This document shows positions 39,201 through 52,819 of a stretch of 64,000 nucleotides of DNA, piece after piece. Where the stretch lies: the NCBI GenBank assembly GCA_037389465.1, contig JAZARR010000088.1, positions 3,534,001 through 3,598,000 of the forward strand. Direction: 5' to 3'. The notes under the pieces were generated by a model. It made no database searches. It saw only the letters and a program-made list of their open reading frames with translations, and was not told the origin of the DNA. The stretch's first letter is position 1. Every line of letters starts with the position of its first letter. Position numbers and translations under genes: made by a program. The stretch comes from Baylisascaris procyonis (taxonomy: Eukaryota; Nematoda; Chromadorea; Rhabditida; Ascarididae).

Positions 39201-42200
39201 ATCGTCTCATTCGACGGTTCTACAAAACTGCAGTAAATTTCCTCAAACCCCTTCGTTCATGAATGAAATGCGTGACCACTATCTATAGAAACTGCTCTAT
39301 TCCCTTTTAGATTTATGGATTATCTTTACGAGAAAGAAATTATCTCGCATAAAAAAGTCTCAACAAACGTTTAAATAAGTCACGTATAGGAGGTTTCCCT
39401 AAGGCTATAGAAACCAACTCCACTTTCAGGCGATAATCAATGGGATGTCTCTAACAACACCTCGAACCTAACAAGTCTCTTAACTTTCTAATCTCCAATG
39501 AAAATCATCTCTAGCTTCCTCCTCTGGTCATATCGACCCATTAATGGCTCTAAGCTGCAAAAATTCTTAGCATGGAACATGCGATAGAAAGCAATATGAT
39601 GGCATGCGCATAGCATGCAGCAAATTATACTACATGGAAAAAAACCGGAAGTAACACAAATAGCCGAAACTGTGAACAACACTGATGCAGCATTCCCTTC
39701 AAAGCAAAGAGCGAGAATGAACTAGGTGGATCAGATCCGTTACATGGCTTCAAAACTGGACAACCTCCTCCCGCTAGAACACCGGAAACGGTTTGGCAAC
39801 TTTAAAAAGTAAGCCTCAATTCATGAAAAATTCATTACAACAATAAAAAAAGCAGTTTATTGCACTGCAATGCATTAACCAGCTAAATGTAGCCTTGTAC
39901 ATTCCGACTTTTGGAAAACTTCAGTTTTATGGTATGGCAGCAAAGCTTTGTGTAACTATGACAGAAACACAGGTTCAGATCTTCCAAAGGAACTACAAAA
40001 TCTTCAGCATTTTTTCCTCTTCTCTCACTTCGATTAAAAGATTTTCATAACAAAATAATATAATTACAGACTTGTTTGTCGAAAACCAGTTCATTTATAC
40101 TCTACTTTCTTCACTCGAATATATAGAAAACGTTCTCATAATCTGAGAATAACAGAAGACAGCCGAAAGCAAGTATGGAGGGATGGGACATGAACAACGC
40201 AAAAAAAGTATTTTCAAAAAAAAAAACTTTGCCTTACTTCATCATCAGATATTAACTAATTTCAAAAGACTCAAAAATGCATACGGGTAGAGTGGAATGA
40301 ATATACGGAACTGTGTATGATTGTGCCACATTGCAAATATTATAAAATGCTTTCTCATATTGTTTTGTCGTTAGAAAAAAAAACAAAAAACAAAACAAAG
40401 TTTAACCTTTAATTTTTCAAATTATTGATCAGAATTAATGGATCATTGACCTTAGGTGATCAGTGTGACAATAAAAAAGACAAGCAAGGTAAAAACTTTC
40501 TGAGACTGGCAAGTAAGATATGCACTTCTTATTCATCTCAGTGGACAAACGGCTCTCATAAGCTAATAAAAAACATGCAAACATTAGTATTGCGCATTTA
40601 TACTACAATCGAATCGACTGCTCATATAGATTTTCTGTGAATGTATTATTTTATTTGTTTATTTTTTTTAAATAATATTGCAAAGGTACTTTCTACTTGG
40701 AAGCGCAACCAGATATAAAATGCGCATCTAAAAACTTCCCGTAAATTCAATTTCCTTGGTTTACGAGTTGAAACAAACACGTACATAAATTCAATTTGTT
40801 CAAAGAAACATATGAAGGGTTCGACATCACCGGCAAATGGTAAAATTTCTAAAACTAGCAAAAACGTGTATGAACGGCGATGATGAGTTTGATTGAAAAT
40901 CACGCTTAATGTGTAAACAGAGAACGTTTGAACCCTTTGTGCTGAAGTCATCCGTTTAGACGAAAAGATTTGAGAAAAATCCATAAAAATTTGAGAAAAA
41001 ATTTTGTTAACAATTTAGCGATAACTTAACAATTATTCCTCACACATGTCAATTATTCCCCACATATCACTTCAAATAAGTGTTTGCGTAAGGATCAAAT
41101 AATCTCTATAGACTGCAAAACTTCATATACTTTAAACAATTTCCTTATTATTTCCTTCACAGGTAGGCTCTAACACATTTGCATCGTTCAGAGGTTTCTA
41201 AATCCGAAAATCGCTTAGGAATATCATCTGCAAAAAATACGAAACGGAAGTGTAATCACATCCGAGAGAAAAAGGGAAACTTCACTTACCATATTGTCCT
41301 GTAAACCGATTCAAGTAATCCTCGCACGAACGAATGTAGGGACGTCTTCGGCGCATGCAACACATTAAAACATAAATTACTGCAGATTGCAAGCACACAT
41401 ATTGCACACTGACTGGCACAAATCATTACCCCCCCCCCCTCCTCTCCTATGCTGCTCCCTGGAAGCTCACTTCGGAATGGTTACAACTTGGAATGCTGTC
41501 CGTATCGCCATACGAGAAAAAATCCTGAGTCGCGAAAATGCCTCTATCGTTTTACTCTTTATTAGCCAAATCCAATTCCCAATGGACTCGTTACCTTTTA
41601 CCTAGTCCAGCATCAAACTAAACTTGGTCTATTAAATTGATGGAATATTATTCCGCAATACTTCAAATTTTTCTGAAATGACAAATTATTTCTCTATTTT
41701 TTTCGAAACTTATCTGCATTGTAATATTCGTTTACATGCACATATTCGCTAAATTTCTTTAAATTTGCTAATTCCCTATAAAATAATAATGCGATAAGCA
41801 ACTCTCTAACGTAAGTCAGTCCATCTCTATACTCATTTAAAATCAAACGAACAAAACAAACTATGCAAGCGATTATAACACGCTCAAAACAATGATTGAA
41901 AACACACACCTGCGGGAAAGGGATTAAATGACCACAACGGATATAAGGAAAAATATATTTTGCACGGCCATTGAAGATTATAAATGACTGTAAAATAGCT
42001 CTAGAGATAACTCAAATAAGCCAACGGATAATTTCAGTGCTTTTAAGTCAAAGAATGCCTTCTTTGATTTCACTTGAAAAAGAAGAAACGAATCAGAGGA
42101 CCATGCGAAGGCGTGGATGTGCATTCAAAGCGCACATCGTCAGAGGCTGTTTTTCCTTGTAGATGCCCACTTCTATTCCCTCTCCCCTTGTTCACTTAAT

Positions 42201-45200
42201 TCGTTTTTAATATATTTGAACCGTTGCTTGTTGCGCTTCACAATTCCATAGATAGCCATTCCAAAACGTGAAAAGAAATAAGAAATGTGTGCAAAAACGA
42301 GGAACAACAAAAGGGATACGATAATGAAAGCGAGGTAATGTTGGAAGGAGCAAACAACGGGACTATCAAATGCACTCAGGCGAAAAGTCAAAAAAAAGGC
42401 GACCTAACATGCAAACTAGCCATACACGACGAAAATGGTTATTCAAAATGCATCCTACATTGCATTTTTTAAATCAATACTACTTGCCATGAAACGTATC
42501 GAAATCTAGGGTACCTCAAACAAGAATCGTGCTCTCAAATTACCCAGATGGATGGAATCGGCAAATATTCGTAAGCACGACGTGCTATGCTCCTTGAATA
42601 CAAGCGTAATGCAGGCCACATATAGCAGGCAGTCTGTTACAACGCTCTCACATGGAAACTTTTTATAACGGTAGTCAGAAAGTGATGGCACTCCACTTAG
42701 TCTCATCCGCCTTGCCTCTCTGCCATATTTTTTCAGCTGTCACTCACATCCAACTTTAATACTGTTTACCTCGTAGACCCTTCATCAAACCAATGACCTA
42801 AGCATTAGTCGCCATAGTTTTTTCACCCAAGGAGGCAGAGAAAGAAAGTTCGAATTTTCGAACTCCCGAAAACCAGGAATAATCAAAGTTTCGGCTATCC
42901 GGATGTTCGACAGCTCGAAATGCGACAACTAAAAAAAATGGTGACCTCGAAGAAGATCCCATCCCCACCTCTTCAAATTCTGAGAACTTCGAACCAACTG
43001 CGAAGCTTCAGAAGAAAGTTTATTCAGTAACTGACATTTGTCAACATCTTTCGGCCATTGCTAAAAAAAATAAGGCAAATTTTCCGGTAAGCATATTTGT
43101 AAAATACCGTTCTACGTACATTCGGTAGAGTAATTTACATATTGAGAGGTTAATACATGCAAAAGTGATAAAACAAACCTCCGCATTATAAAACTTCGTT
43201 CTGACGTCAATCGGTTTCGTTACCGGAAACTTGAAAAATTTCCGAAAGTACATTTTTTCGTCGGCGGGAGTTTTGTAGGTCACAGCACATACCAGTCTGA
43301 AAGAGGAATTAAAATGCTAAGATGTCATGCAAAAGTAATGCAATTACAAAATATAAGAAATGGCTTACTTATTGACTCATAACACATAAAAAATCCTCTC
43401 AATAGGACATTTATTGAAAGTTAAAAACATAATCTAAAGCATTAGAAACTCTCTGAACAATACGGCACAGTGATTCGGTACTCATATAGAAAAGAATATA
43501 CGAATACGCTTAAAACGGTTCAATGCGCTTCGTTAGATGACTACTTGTTACAAAGAGTGACAAACCCACCTAGCACCTATTCAAGACCGAAGCAGATTAG
43601 CTCACATATCGCTTAGACACCTCGCAAAGCCAATGCCCGTTAATTGTGAACATTCGTCAACGTCAATTCTCTTCTACATACCTACCTTTCGACGGTATTT
43701 CCCGTGTGAGCAAACATGTGAAAACCTGGATGGTAAGCATGGCCTAATCAACAGTGAGGTGAGAATTCCAATCTTGCGATATAACGTTTAAAATCCGCTG
43801 GCAATTATAATAACTGACATAATAGATCTACATCGTACGTAGGAAGAACGACAATCACAAAGAAGAGAGGGGACAACATTACGCACAAAAAAGTGAGAAA
43901 AAAGAAGCGTCCCAGAACAAACAAAAGTTGATATATGTGACAATCACATTTCATCCATCTGAAGGCAAATAACAGAAAACACCGATGACTGAATCTCACA
44001 ACAAAAATGATAAGTACGGCAAATATAGTATCGCCGTTAGTCGACTAATTAAACCTTTATAGCCGTCAATGAACTGTCACCATTTCAATAGCTAAACGCA
44101 GAATATTTTTTTCATTTGAAATGTTGGAAAAACATTCAAATTTAGGCGTTTTCATCAAAACCCGCTTTAAAAAAAAATTCAACAACAGTAACTTCTAACA
44201 GCAAAAACTTTCCACAAAAAGAAATTCATTGCCAAATAAACTACAAATGGAAATGCTTTCAATGCAGCATACAAATATTTCACTAGAAACTTAGAAATGT
44301 AGCAACATGTGGCCAAAAAAAAAAGCAATATTAAATCTAAGTTGGTTAGAAAGTAGATAATACAATTCCACTGCAAAAAACCAGATTGAAAAAGCACTAA
44401 AAGTATTACAAACTATAAGCAACAGAACGAGTAACGACAGCAAAGACATAAAAGTAAGGCACTCACATGTGTTGACCAACCTCCTTGATCTCATGACTTA
44501 TAATATCACCGAGGATTTGTCCAGGCTGCAATGTGGCATTTGAATCCTGCAGTTTAGAATGAAGTGCAACACGTTGATTGGTTGTTTGTAAATCCGTCTG
44601 AAATAAGAAATCATTCATTATCGGCATGATCAGAGCCCTGAAAGAGAAGGATGTAGCCCTAGTCGCCCAAAGATTTGATTACTTTTAAACCTACAATAAC
44701 TCCAAGAATAACCGGCTTATTAGATCCCCTCCCTGTTTGCGAGAGGCAGCAAAACATCTCAGTGGAAAAATTCCCCGCAAGTTCGGGAAAACAGCGTTTC
44801 ATTAATGGGGAAAGCTATAAATCAAATAGAAACGATGCTCTTTTCTGCCAACAGATCTCATTATCTGAAATCTGCCGCCTTTCCGCACCTCAACGACACA
44901 TTCCACAGTCGTGTTGCTTCGGGACTCCTAATCAGCCACCTCTGAATTGCTACTCCAGTCCTCGGGCCCCGACGCTGTGGTGCCTCCAAGCTCAAACGAG
45001 CTCACTACTATACTTCGCAGGCCCTCGAGCCTGTGTAACCTTATCGCCCAGTTCGGACCCTCGGGGTTTGAATGCCCTCGCCGGGTTCAAAGCACTAATT
45101 GACACTTTTGACAGCAAACCACTGCTGTACTCATCGAAACCTCGCATCCTTTGAGAAAGCTATAGTCATCACGAGATAAAGACTCAGAGATGAGAATGAA

Positions 45201-47948
45201 AAAGCATATTACTAACCCATCAAAGGTAAAAACCGAAAAGCAAAGGCCTACATAAAACAATCATTCGTTCTTTGTGACTTTGCGTATTACAGTCAAATCG
45301 CACACAAGGATCAAGAACCCAAGAAATTTCCCAGGTTCCAGCTTGCGGAAAATTTGAAGTGTAATCTAAAAGCTTTTTTTTTTTTTCTGATGAGTAACTG
45401 ACAAGTACATTAATGTTTCATTTCATTGAATAGAGAGCGCTTATTGAGCAAATAAAAAAAATAGTGCAATCAGTGAAGAGCTAAGAAATTATGAAAAGAA
45501 TGTAAATTGCGATCGCCACTGACCGATAGCAAACCGCTGCAGTGAGAATGTTTCTGGTCCATCCGACAATAACGCCGACTTCTTTTCAAGCAATTTTGAA
45601 AGTTTTCGCCTCAAAATATTCAATACTGCCGAAAAAGTTTTATAAACATAAACATCTCCCAGATAAACAGCATACTCTTCAGGCGGTATTTTTTACCAGC
45701 ATATCCTTCTTCGTCTATTTTTCACAGCATAATCTTATTTGTCTATTCTATGCACAGTATACCTAGTTTAATAAAACCGACAGTTGAATGCTGACAACGA
45801 CGCATCTGCTTACTATCAGCCGACTGTCAATTACACCTATTCACCAATCACATAAAAACATTTTTCTTTAAAACAAAAACGCGAAAACTGAACAGCTCTT
45901 GCATATGAAGTATAACTGGAAGTGAAGCTAAAACACACCTCAAACTACCTCGTAAAATCATCGTTGAACATCTTTTCGAATTCCTATTAAAACATCCATT
46001 CACAAATACTTTCAACAGCACATGAATGGCATACGCCATCTTCGAACATATTCATCAAATAGCTGCTCATCCTTCCTTCTCTTCTCATTAACAATAAAAT
46101 CGGCATAGTTTATCATTTGTCCTCATTTTTCTAATCGTTCTTTCTCCAAACACCTTTCAAATCAAACACAATCAATCGAAAAATAAGCAGCAAAAATAGG
46201 AAAATAATATAGTTACCTTGATGCATATTTCCGTAGCACATTGACTGCTATCGTTTTGAACGCATACATAAAATGTGAATGTTTCACCCAAATAGATATT
46301 GCTAAAAACGAAACTATTGAAAACTGAGATTCAACAATATCAAGCAGCATTTCTAAGAGCATAAAAGTGTCAATTTAACACTCTTTTCTATGAGTGAACA
46401 AAAATTAAGTTACTTTCCATAAAAACGGTTGTCTACTCATAAAAATTTTCACTGAAAAAATTCCATGAAAAAATGAAAGGATCAACGAATCTTTTAGTTA
46501 AAAGGTAGAGTCTTTGGCAAAGCTTAGCAGTGTAAGCACATTTTTTCATGATTAATAAAACATGCTTGCATCGACATTAGCATGAGACTCGACAATGCAC
46601 AATATTCGGTTCCAAATACGAGTAAAGGGCTGCAATATTTTCGCAAATTCGTTTCTAATGTAGGCCAAAGAACGTATGAAGATAACAGTGGTTTCGTACA
46701 TGCTAGCTATGTTTGACCTGACGGCGCATATTCTATTCAATTGGTCACTGCGGCATTTTGAGGTGGACTGTCGAATGGAACTGACTGAAGTAGAACAAGC
46801 AACCAGCTACTGAATAAACATGAAAATATTTGGCAAGGTGAAAGTCATTAATGCGGTTCGCATGAAACCAACAAAACTGAACAATACGCCAGAATAAATG
46901 GCAAGAGAGAAAATGTCCATACTCGAAAATCTGTGGAACCATCAGGTATTCACCAACAGGCTCATCGGCAGACTGTTGACCTGTTAGTCGACATACCGCC
47001 GATCCGATCAGCTCGCTCATCGGATCCCCAGGATCAATTGGAATGCAAACCGTGTCGTATAATTTCGGTCGGGCTAAACGCATCACTGCAAACTACATCG
47101 CTTATTATCATAATGGCTCGACCAATGGTAAAAATCCCCAGTGACCTGATCCGCAACGAGTTAGAAACAATACTGAAATTAACAAGACGAAAACATCCGG
47201 AAAATAATATGGTGAGGAAAGATTCACTTCTTCGACCGCGGTTCAAGTGCCCAACCCCGCCACTGCCGTAATAAGGGACAGATGTGACCGCTAAGTGACC
47301 ATAAGAGTGAACAAATCTCTGAAAATGAGAACTATCCCTTGTATCTTTTATTTCAAAACGACATGAAGATTAAGTGGTCACTATTTAGCACAGATCACCT
47401 TAGCACGAAATGTTCCCAACTTCCGTTCGTTAAAACTTGTCTTATTTTATTAATAAGATGCTTAAGTTGGTCAAAATTTCTTAAAAAAATGTTTAAATGC
47501 TTAAAAACGACGCCATATTTCATTCCCTCTCATTAAACAAACAGTCATCTAATGCACAACTAACTATGTAGGAATATAATTTAATAGCTTACAGATAAAC
47601 TGTTTGACAAGCTGCTTGCAAAAAATATTTAAGCCAACGACTATTCCTTGAAAAAATGAATCTTTTTATGAGAAAAAGTCGTTATTTTGCAGGATGTGAT
47701 GATCACCTTCATACTCCACCAGTAAGTACATTGCTTAGCAAATAAAATCTACGCCCCTTCCCCATGTAAAAGTCACTAAACAACAGCCTAGATGAAAATA
47801 GTGGCATTTAGATATTACGCTATTTAGACTCATCAGTGCTACTTTCGAATCAATAACGCTAGCATAAATGCAAACAAATAAACGAAAGTAATGAGACAAA
47901 AATTAAACCTTTCAAGACCAGCAATTGATCACGACTCGTCTCGGCCAT
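33210..47948 (-). CDS. TRAPPC13: Trafficking protein particle complex subunit 13 (TRAPPC13, DUF974 family), 11 exons
   Basis: TRAPPC13 is a subunit of metazoan TRAPPIII-type tethering complexes acting in early secretory traffic and autophagy. Exons (high to low): 47948-47909, 47085-46923, 46301-46217, 44597-44467, 43296-43179, 38690-38566, 37194-37090, 35234-35144, 34288-34188, 33598-33441, 33388-33210; 1296 nt, 431 aa, all phases consistent. Hallmarks: [15 protein letters not shown] (residues 9-23), IYLGETF (70-76), [11 protein letters not shown] (152-162), VRTKFYNAE (171-179), [10 protein letters not shown] (184-193), [12 protein letters not shown] (235-246), [14 protein letters not shown] (273-286), APGYGDLRL (287-295), [11 protein letters not shown] (318-328). 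Human TRAPPC13 is similar in length (about 417 aa). The last exon (374-431) has good splice signals but does not clearly match the conserved family C-terminus, so it is the least certain part. Intron 5 is about 4.5 kb. The start ATG fits the family N-terminus. Confidence 0.93.
36271..36471 (-). mobile_element. Possible decayed non-LTR retrotransposon tail inside a TRAPPC13 intron
   Basis: A 66-codon minus-strand frame reads [15 protein letters not shown], then a spaced F-Y-x-R stretch and [11 protein letters not shown]. In CR1/Jockey-like non-LTR elements the end of the reverse transcriptase often reads YKIIHG-DL-F-, then RGH-K-, then P----FF. The order and spacing here resemble that, but several key positions differ and flanking frames are closed. 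It is in the intron between exons 7 and 8 of TRAPPC13. The identification is tentative. Confidence 0.4.
38691..43178 (-). other. TRAPPC13 intron 5 (about 4.5 kb)
   Basis: The longest intron in the gene. It holds a possible cassette exon at 38825-38878 and an oligo-C run (C11) at 41429-41439. A 112-codon minus-strand frame at 40646-40984 has no recognisable features. Nothing else stands out. Confidence 0.6.
38825..38878 (-). other. Possible 54-nt cassette exon of TRAPPC13
   Basis: On the minus strand an excellent acceptor (TTTTTTTGCAG) is followed by 18 open codons ([18 protein letters not shown]) and then a GTTGAT donor. It would enter and leave in phase 0, exactly the phase of the surrounding exon 5 to exon 6 junction, so including it keeps the frame. 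The insertion falls between YNAE and NNDVYLEAQ, where human TRAPPC13 has a short extra SDLSSVTDE segment. Whether it is used cannot be told from DNA. Confidence 0.35.
44675..45160. other. GC-rich repeat-like island in a TRAPPC13 intron
   Basis: The plus strand stays open for 159 codons. The second half (about 44930-45150) is far richer in G and C than the surrounding intron. No family is recognised on either strand and there is no good splice context in phase. It is probably an inserted repeat, not an exon. Confidence 0.4.
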
Positions 47949-50411
47949 GACTGCGCACCAATGCTAATAACTCAACGAATTCCACTCGCAAAACTCTTCG
48001 CCTAGCTGGAAAACCCTTGCAGAAAATATTGTATACATTAACCAAAATAATACCTTTATTTTACAATAAAGGAAGCATGGAAAACGTGACCGAAAAAATG
48101 CAGTGAAACAACTAATTATAAGCGAGGCATACAGCCATACGCTTAAGCTCCCTCCCCGCCCCTCAAAGCAAAATAGCAGAAATTATGGGGAATGGACACG
48201 TTTAGGAATGCAGACACGAATATGTCAAAATAAGCTGACCAGAATTTAGTTACAACTGCCGACCAGCGGATTCCGCAGCCATATTGCATTGCTGTAAGGG
48301 CCACTTGAAACGTGCCGAACTGCCACCCATAACCACAAAGTACGGCATGGAATTCCAAATGGGAAACACTATGGAAAGCAAAACGAATTGAATACATCAA
48401 ACCGATCATCGTACCATAACGCGCATATTAATTTTATCTTTTTTTATAGATCACATAGCGTATTACTTTCCTCTTTACTAGGAATTTGTAATATTCTAAT
48501 TTATATCTATCACCTATCTATTCATACGTTTCGTATGTTGCATATACTTTAACCATTTGTCCGTATGTCTACCTCAACATGTCATTATCCGATATCCTGA
48601 GGTAGAGATGTACAATACTTGCCACTGCATGAAAAAATATGCGTATGACAGAACTACGCATACTCAACGAAGCATTCGGTGAAGTTTCTCCTTAATAAAT
48701 AAGAGAAATCTTCCAAAAGGCCTCAATAAAATTGATTTTTAAACGTCACAAATAATTGCTATTACAGCCTTTTTTACCCCTCCATCACCTCCTCTCTGTT
48801 TGGTATGGCACCATACAGTCAACACAAGATACCTAGTTTGATCTAACACTGCAGTGACCACATCTACTTGTACAGTCCATTCCTATTTTAATGTCCTTCA
48901 CTTAATGTCACTGACTCATTTGCTATTGTGCCGCCCCATCCGATGTCTGCGGCCTATACGAGTCGGCTTGGCCTGTTTGGATGTTCCTGGTTCTGATCGT
49001 GTCTGGGGCCTTCATGCTCCCCATAAACTACTTTTCTAAGTCGCTTGTCTTCTTGCATACCGACACTGACAGACAGCTATCTTCTCTTGCCCTCTGTCTG
49101 CAATCGATCCTTTTCATGCAGCCGCTGCCAGTCACAACATCCTCCCACCTCAGACCCCCAAAGATCGTACTCAATAGAGCAGGTAAAAGCAGCAACATAA
49201 TCTCGAGCGATCATCGATGGTGCTGCCTATGAACGATCGACCTCAGCCTAAACATATTCAACACTGGATCGACAGCAGGCGTGAGTTCATGGTGTCCTTC
49301 CATCGCCCCTTCATGCCAACTTGCTGGTGACCACTGAGTACTTCTGGCACGGACATCCTGCACGTTCGCTGTCACCAATAAAACAGTAAGACATTCGATA
49401 TATATCCAATCTTCCTCTATAAAGTGGCCAAAGGTTGAAAGAACATAGCCTACTTGACAGATGATCACATATACAGCCCATACTCCTCCCGAAAAAAGTG
49501 AACAGGGAAATAAAACCAGAAAGCAACCTCATTTATCAATATACTAAACCAGGTTTAAGCAGCAGTCAGCATTCTGACTACGATCAGCATCAGCACCGTC
49601 GGTATAATATTGTGGAGTGCAACCGGCAAAGATCGGACACATCAAACAACCACTTTATAACAATTTTTTTCTCCTTTACATGAGTGGAACACAGAAATAA
49701 AAGTACCAACATATGAAACAAAACAATAGCAAAACAGTCGCCGAACAACATTACCGCAAGATGGGACACGCAAAATTTTCCTTTCAACAGCCACAAATGA
49801 AACCGCACGCAGTGCCCAATCGTTACAAGAAGCCATCGTTGTGCATCGTACATTCCACTACTAGAAATGGCCGTATTCTGCACCAATAAAATCACATCGA
49901 ACACCATAAGGAAATCAGAGAGCAACGTCACACCTCGAAAGGAATGACGCATCAATGAAGCACGCTAACACGTTATCTTCAACAAGAGACAGTCGAGCTT
50001 CCAACAATTGCCAGAGACGTTCAGTACATCTTCCACCCTACATCCCATCAGCTTCAACTACCACTTTTACTAACATCGCATTCGAAAAAACATACTATTG
50101 CAGAACATTAATTGCTTAAACCACATGGCACTTGCTCAAGTCACCATTCCACTTAGCCACAAAGCACCCCCCTCCCCCCAAAATCCCTTCCCTGAAATTA
50201 TGAAGGCAATCGTAAATCGGTGCCTTTGAAAGCTTCATTTTTATTCCTAATACTAAACGTCGTAATCAGCGACCGCGTGTGTTAATAAAGTTAAAGAACA
50301 AACATACACAATGAAACATGCAACGAATGGAAAACATATGTGCGGTATAGGCGACTGCATTTAGGAGATGCTTGTTGAGCAGGGTGTACGAGCAGAGACA
50401 ACGTGGCCACC
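47949..50411. other. Spacer between NAC beta stop codon and TRAPPC13 start codon
   Basis: About 2.5 kb separates the two same-strand genes. Directly upstream of the TRAPPC13 ATG are two acceptor-like AGs on the minus strand (TGCGCAG ending at 47951 and GTTATTAG ending at 47964), either of which could accept a spliced leader. The stretch 48900-49400 is GC-richer than its surroundings and repeat-like without a readable protein. No gene is supported. Confidence 0.5.
50240..50245 (-). terminator. Candidate polyadenylation signal of the NAC beta gene
   Basis: AATAAA on the minus strand about 170 nt beyond the stop codon at 50412-50414. It is the nearest canonical signal in the 3' flank. Confidence 0.5.
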
Positions 50412-52777
50412 CTATGCCTCCACCGGCTTGTTCTCCTGCTCCTCCACGTCATGCACTGCCTTCTCCACCTCACGCTCCTTCTCGCGCTCCTCTTTGCACT
50501 CTCCTCCCACCTTCGACTCATTCTTTGACGCCTCGTCGAAATCACCCACAAGATCTGCAATTAACGCATCGGTAAGACAGAGTTTCAAGAACAAACTCCA
50601 GACAATCCTCCACGAATGTTTCAATCATTCAGCGGCCCCCCGCCACAAGGTTCGTTCCATGCAGTGCCCTTAATGTTCAAAGAGTTTACTGCTAAACAGG
50701 TGACGCATTAAGAAACAAATAAATAGGACGCAAAGCACCTTGCAAATCACGTCCAGAATCATAGCAGGAATTTACTCGAAAATATAACAACCAGCATACT
50801 TCAATGAATACCTCACCTGCACAGCAATATGCTGCCATATATATCGCGACCTCAAAATGTCTGCGCATATAAACTACAAATTCTAAACCTGCCATTATCT
50901 AAAACACGGTAAACGAATGCGTGGAAGGACGTTGTAGCCTATGCTTTGCAGACTGTATAACGCAACATGTGGGGGAGATAACTGTTGCGATCTAGCTTTA
51001 CAGCCACAACTCAGTTTTAGCACTAGGGACTGCATCGAAGACTCGACTCATTTGTCGGAGACTATCCCTCCGAAATACCGTTCTCAAAGAAGCCATCATT
51101 ACAAATGGAGGTAATCGAGCACTAGCGAGGTTTCACTAAATGCTACATTTAGTTCATGAGACGAAATATGGGACGAATCAAGGCTGTTAATGAATACAAT
51201 CCGGCTTGAATACGCGAAGCGAGGAAGGAAGGTGGGGGAGGGGGTGGGAATCATTGCAAAGACAGGAAAGAAAGTACCGAGACAGGACGGGAAATAATTT
51301 GCTCATTATTGACAAGTACTTCTAGTCATAGCCATTTTCATGGATTGCCAAATACGTAAACCGTCTTCCCCTTAGCAAGTCACAGTAACTGTGTTTGGTT
51401 TGGTCCCCTCCTCATTGCGTGCTTCTTTGGTTCTTTCTACTATATTTTCACCTGATCGAAGAAGACAATTTGAGGATGGGTATAGGAAGAGTGGGGGGAG
51501 GGGGGTGGGGGGAGGCTCGCAAATGACTCCATTTAAATAAACTAAGATAGTACGCTTTTTAAAGTAATCACCTGGGACATCATCCTCCTCTGTTGTCTTG
51601 AACTGACTCGTCACGTTGTTAGCCAGTTTCTTCAAGTGTGTCAGCGATTCAGCACCCAACTGATTCAGAATCCCCGGCAGCATTTCCGTGATTTCTGAAA
51701 AGCGTAAAATGTCGCTGAACGTGCAAAACGAAGAGACTGCACAGGCAGAAAAAACAAAACAAACAAATCTCAATATATGTAGCTATGTACCAAGATGGCC
51801 AACCTAATGCAAACAGACAACTGCGACCGTTTCAGCGTGTGAAGAACCTCACCGAAGCAACGTAGCTCGTTTATTACGAGCAACAACAACTACGAGACAA
51901 CAAGAGAGCACATCTGTTTAGCAAGCAAGACCTGCAGTCCCTAAGGCAAAAATGCGGAGAGACAACACAGGTGTGAACAAAACAACTTGCTACACAAAGT
52001 GAGGATGACCGAGATCAAAAGAACTCATTTAACCATAACAGATCGCTCACTGATAGAAACCAACTTGTAAAAGCTGAATAAACTGAAGGTTGCCTCTCCC
52101 AAAGACAGATCTAACTGAAAGATATTCGCTATTAACTGAAGTTACCTGCAGTTTGCATATTTTGCATAAAATGAAAGAAGCTTACCTGCAAAGTATACGA
52201 AGCATGGAAAATATCTTAGACTAAGTTTTATGTTGGAATAAGTTCAATAAAAAACTTCTCAACCTTTGAACACTGCATACAATCGCTGAATCTTAAAAAG
52301 AGCTAAGGTGAACAATGCAGAAATGATAAGGAACCGCGCAAACCATCCCTTTGCTCAAAGATAGGGCAGAAAATGTCTAGTCATGATGAAGATCACTCAC
52401 AGAACGATCATCGGTAAAAGGGCAGAAAGCAGCGTTAGTGAAGCAAAGAAACTGCTCAAACGGTTTATAAAAAAGCAAGTTCTGAAAATCTTAGGAAACA
52501 TTTTGTGCACATATCTGTTTCTTTCAAAGGAAGAGAGGGGGGGGGGGGGGTGAGAGGTGGGGAGTGATCCCCGTGCATGATACGCCACATTAATCTCAAC
52601 AATTGTGCTCAAACAGAGAAACAAAATTAACAAGGCGAAGAAAACGTACGTTTATTCTCCGCACCACCAGTGACAGAGAACGTGTTCGCTGGTACCGAAG
52701 CCTGCACCTTTGGATTGTTGAAGTGAATGACGGTGCCATCATCTTTGATCATATTCACCTGAAATAACGTTTAGCGC

Positions 52778-52819
<42 letters not shown>

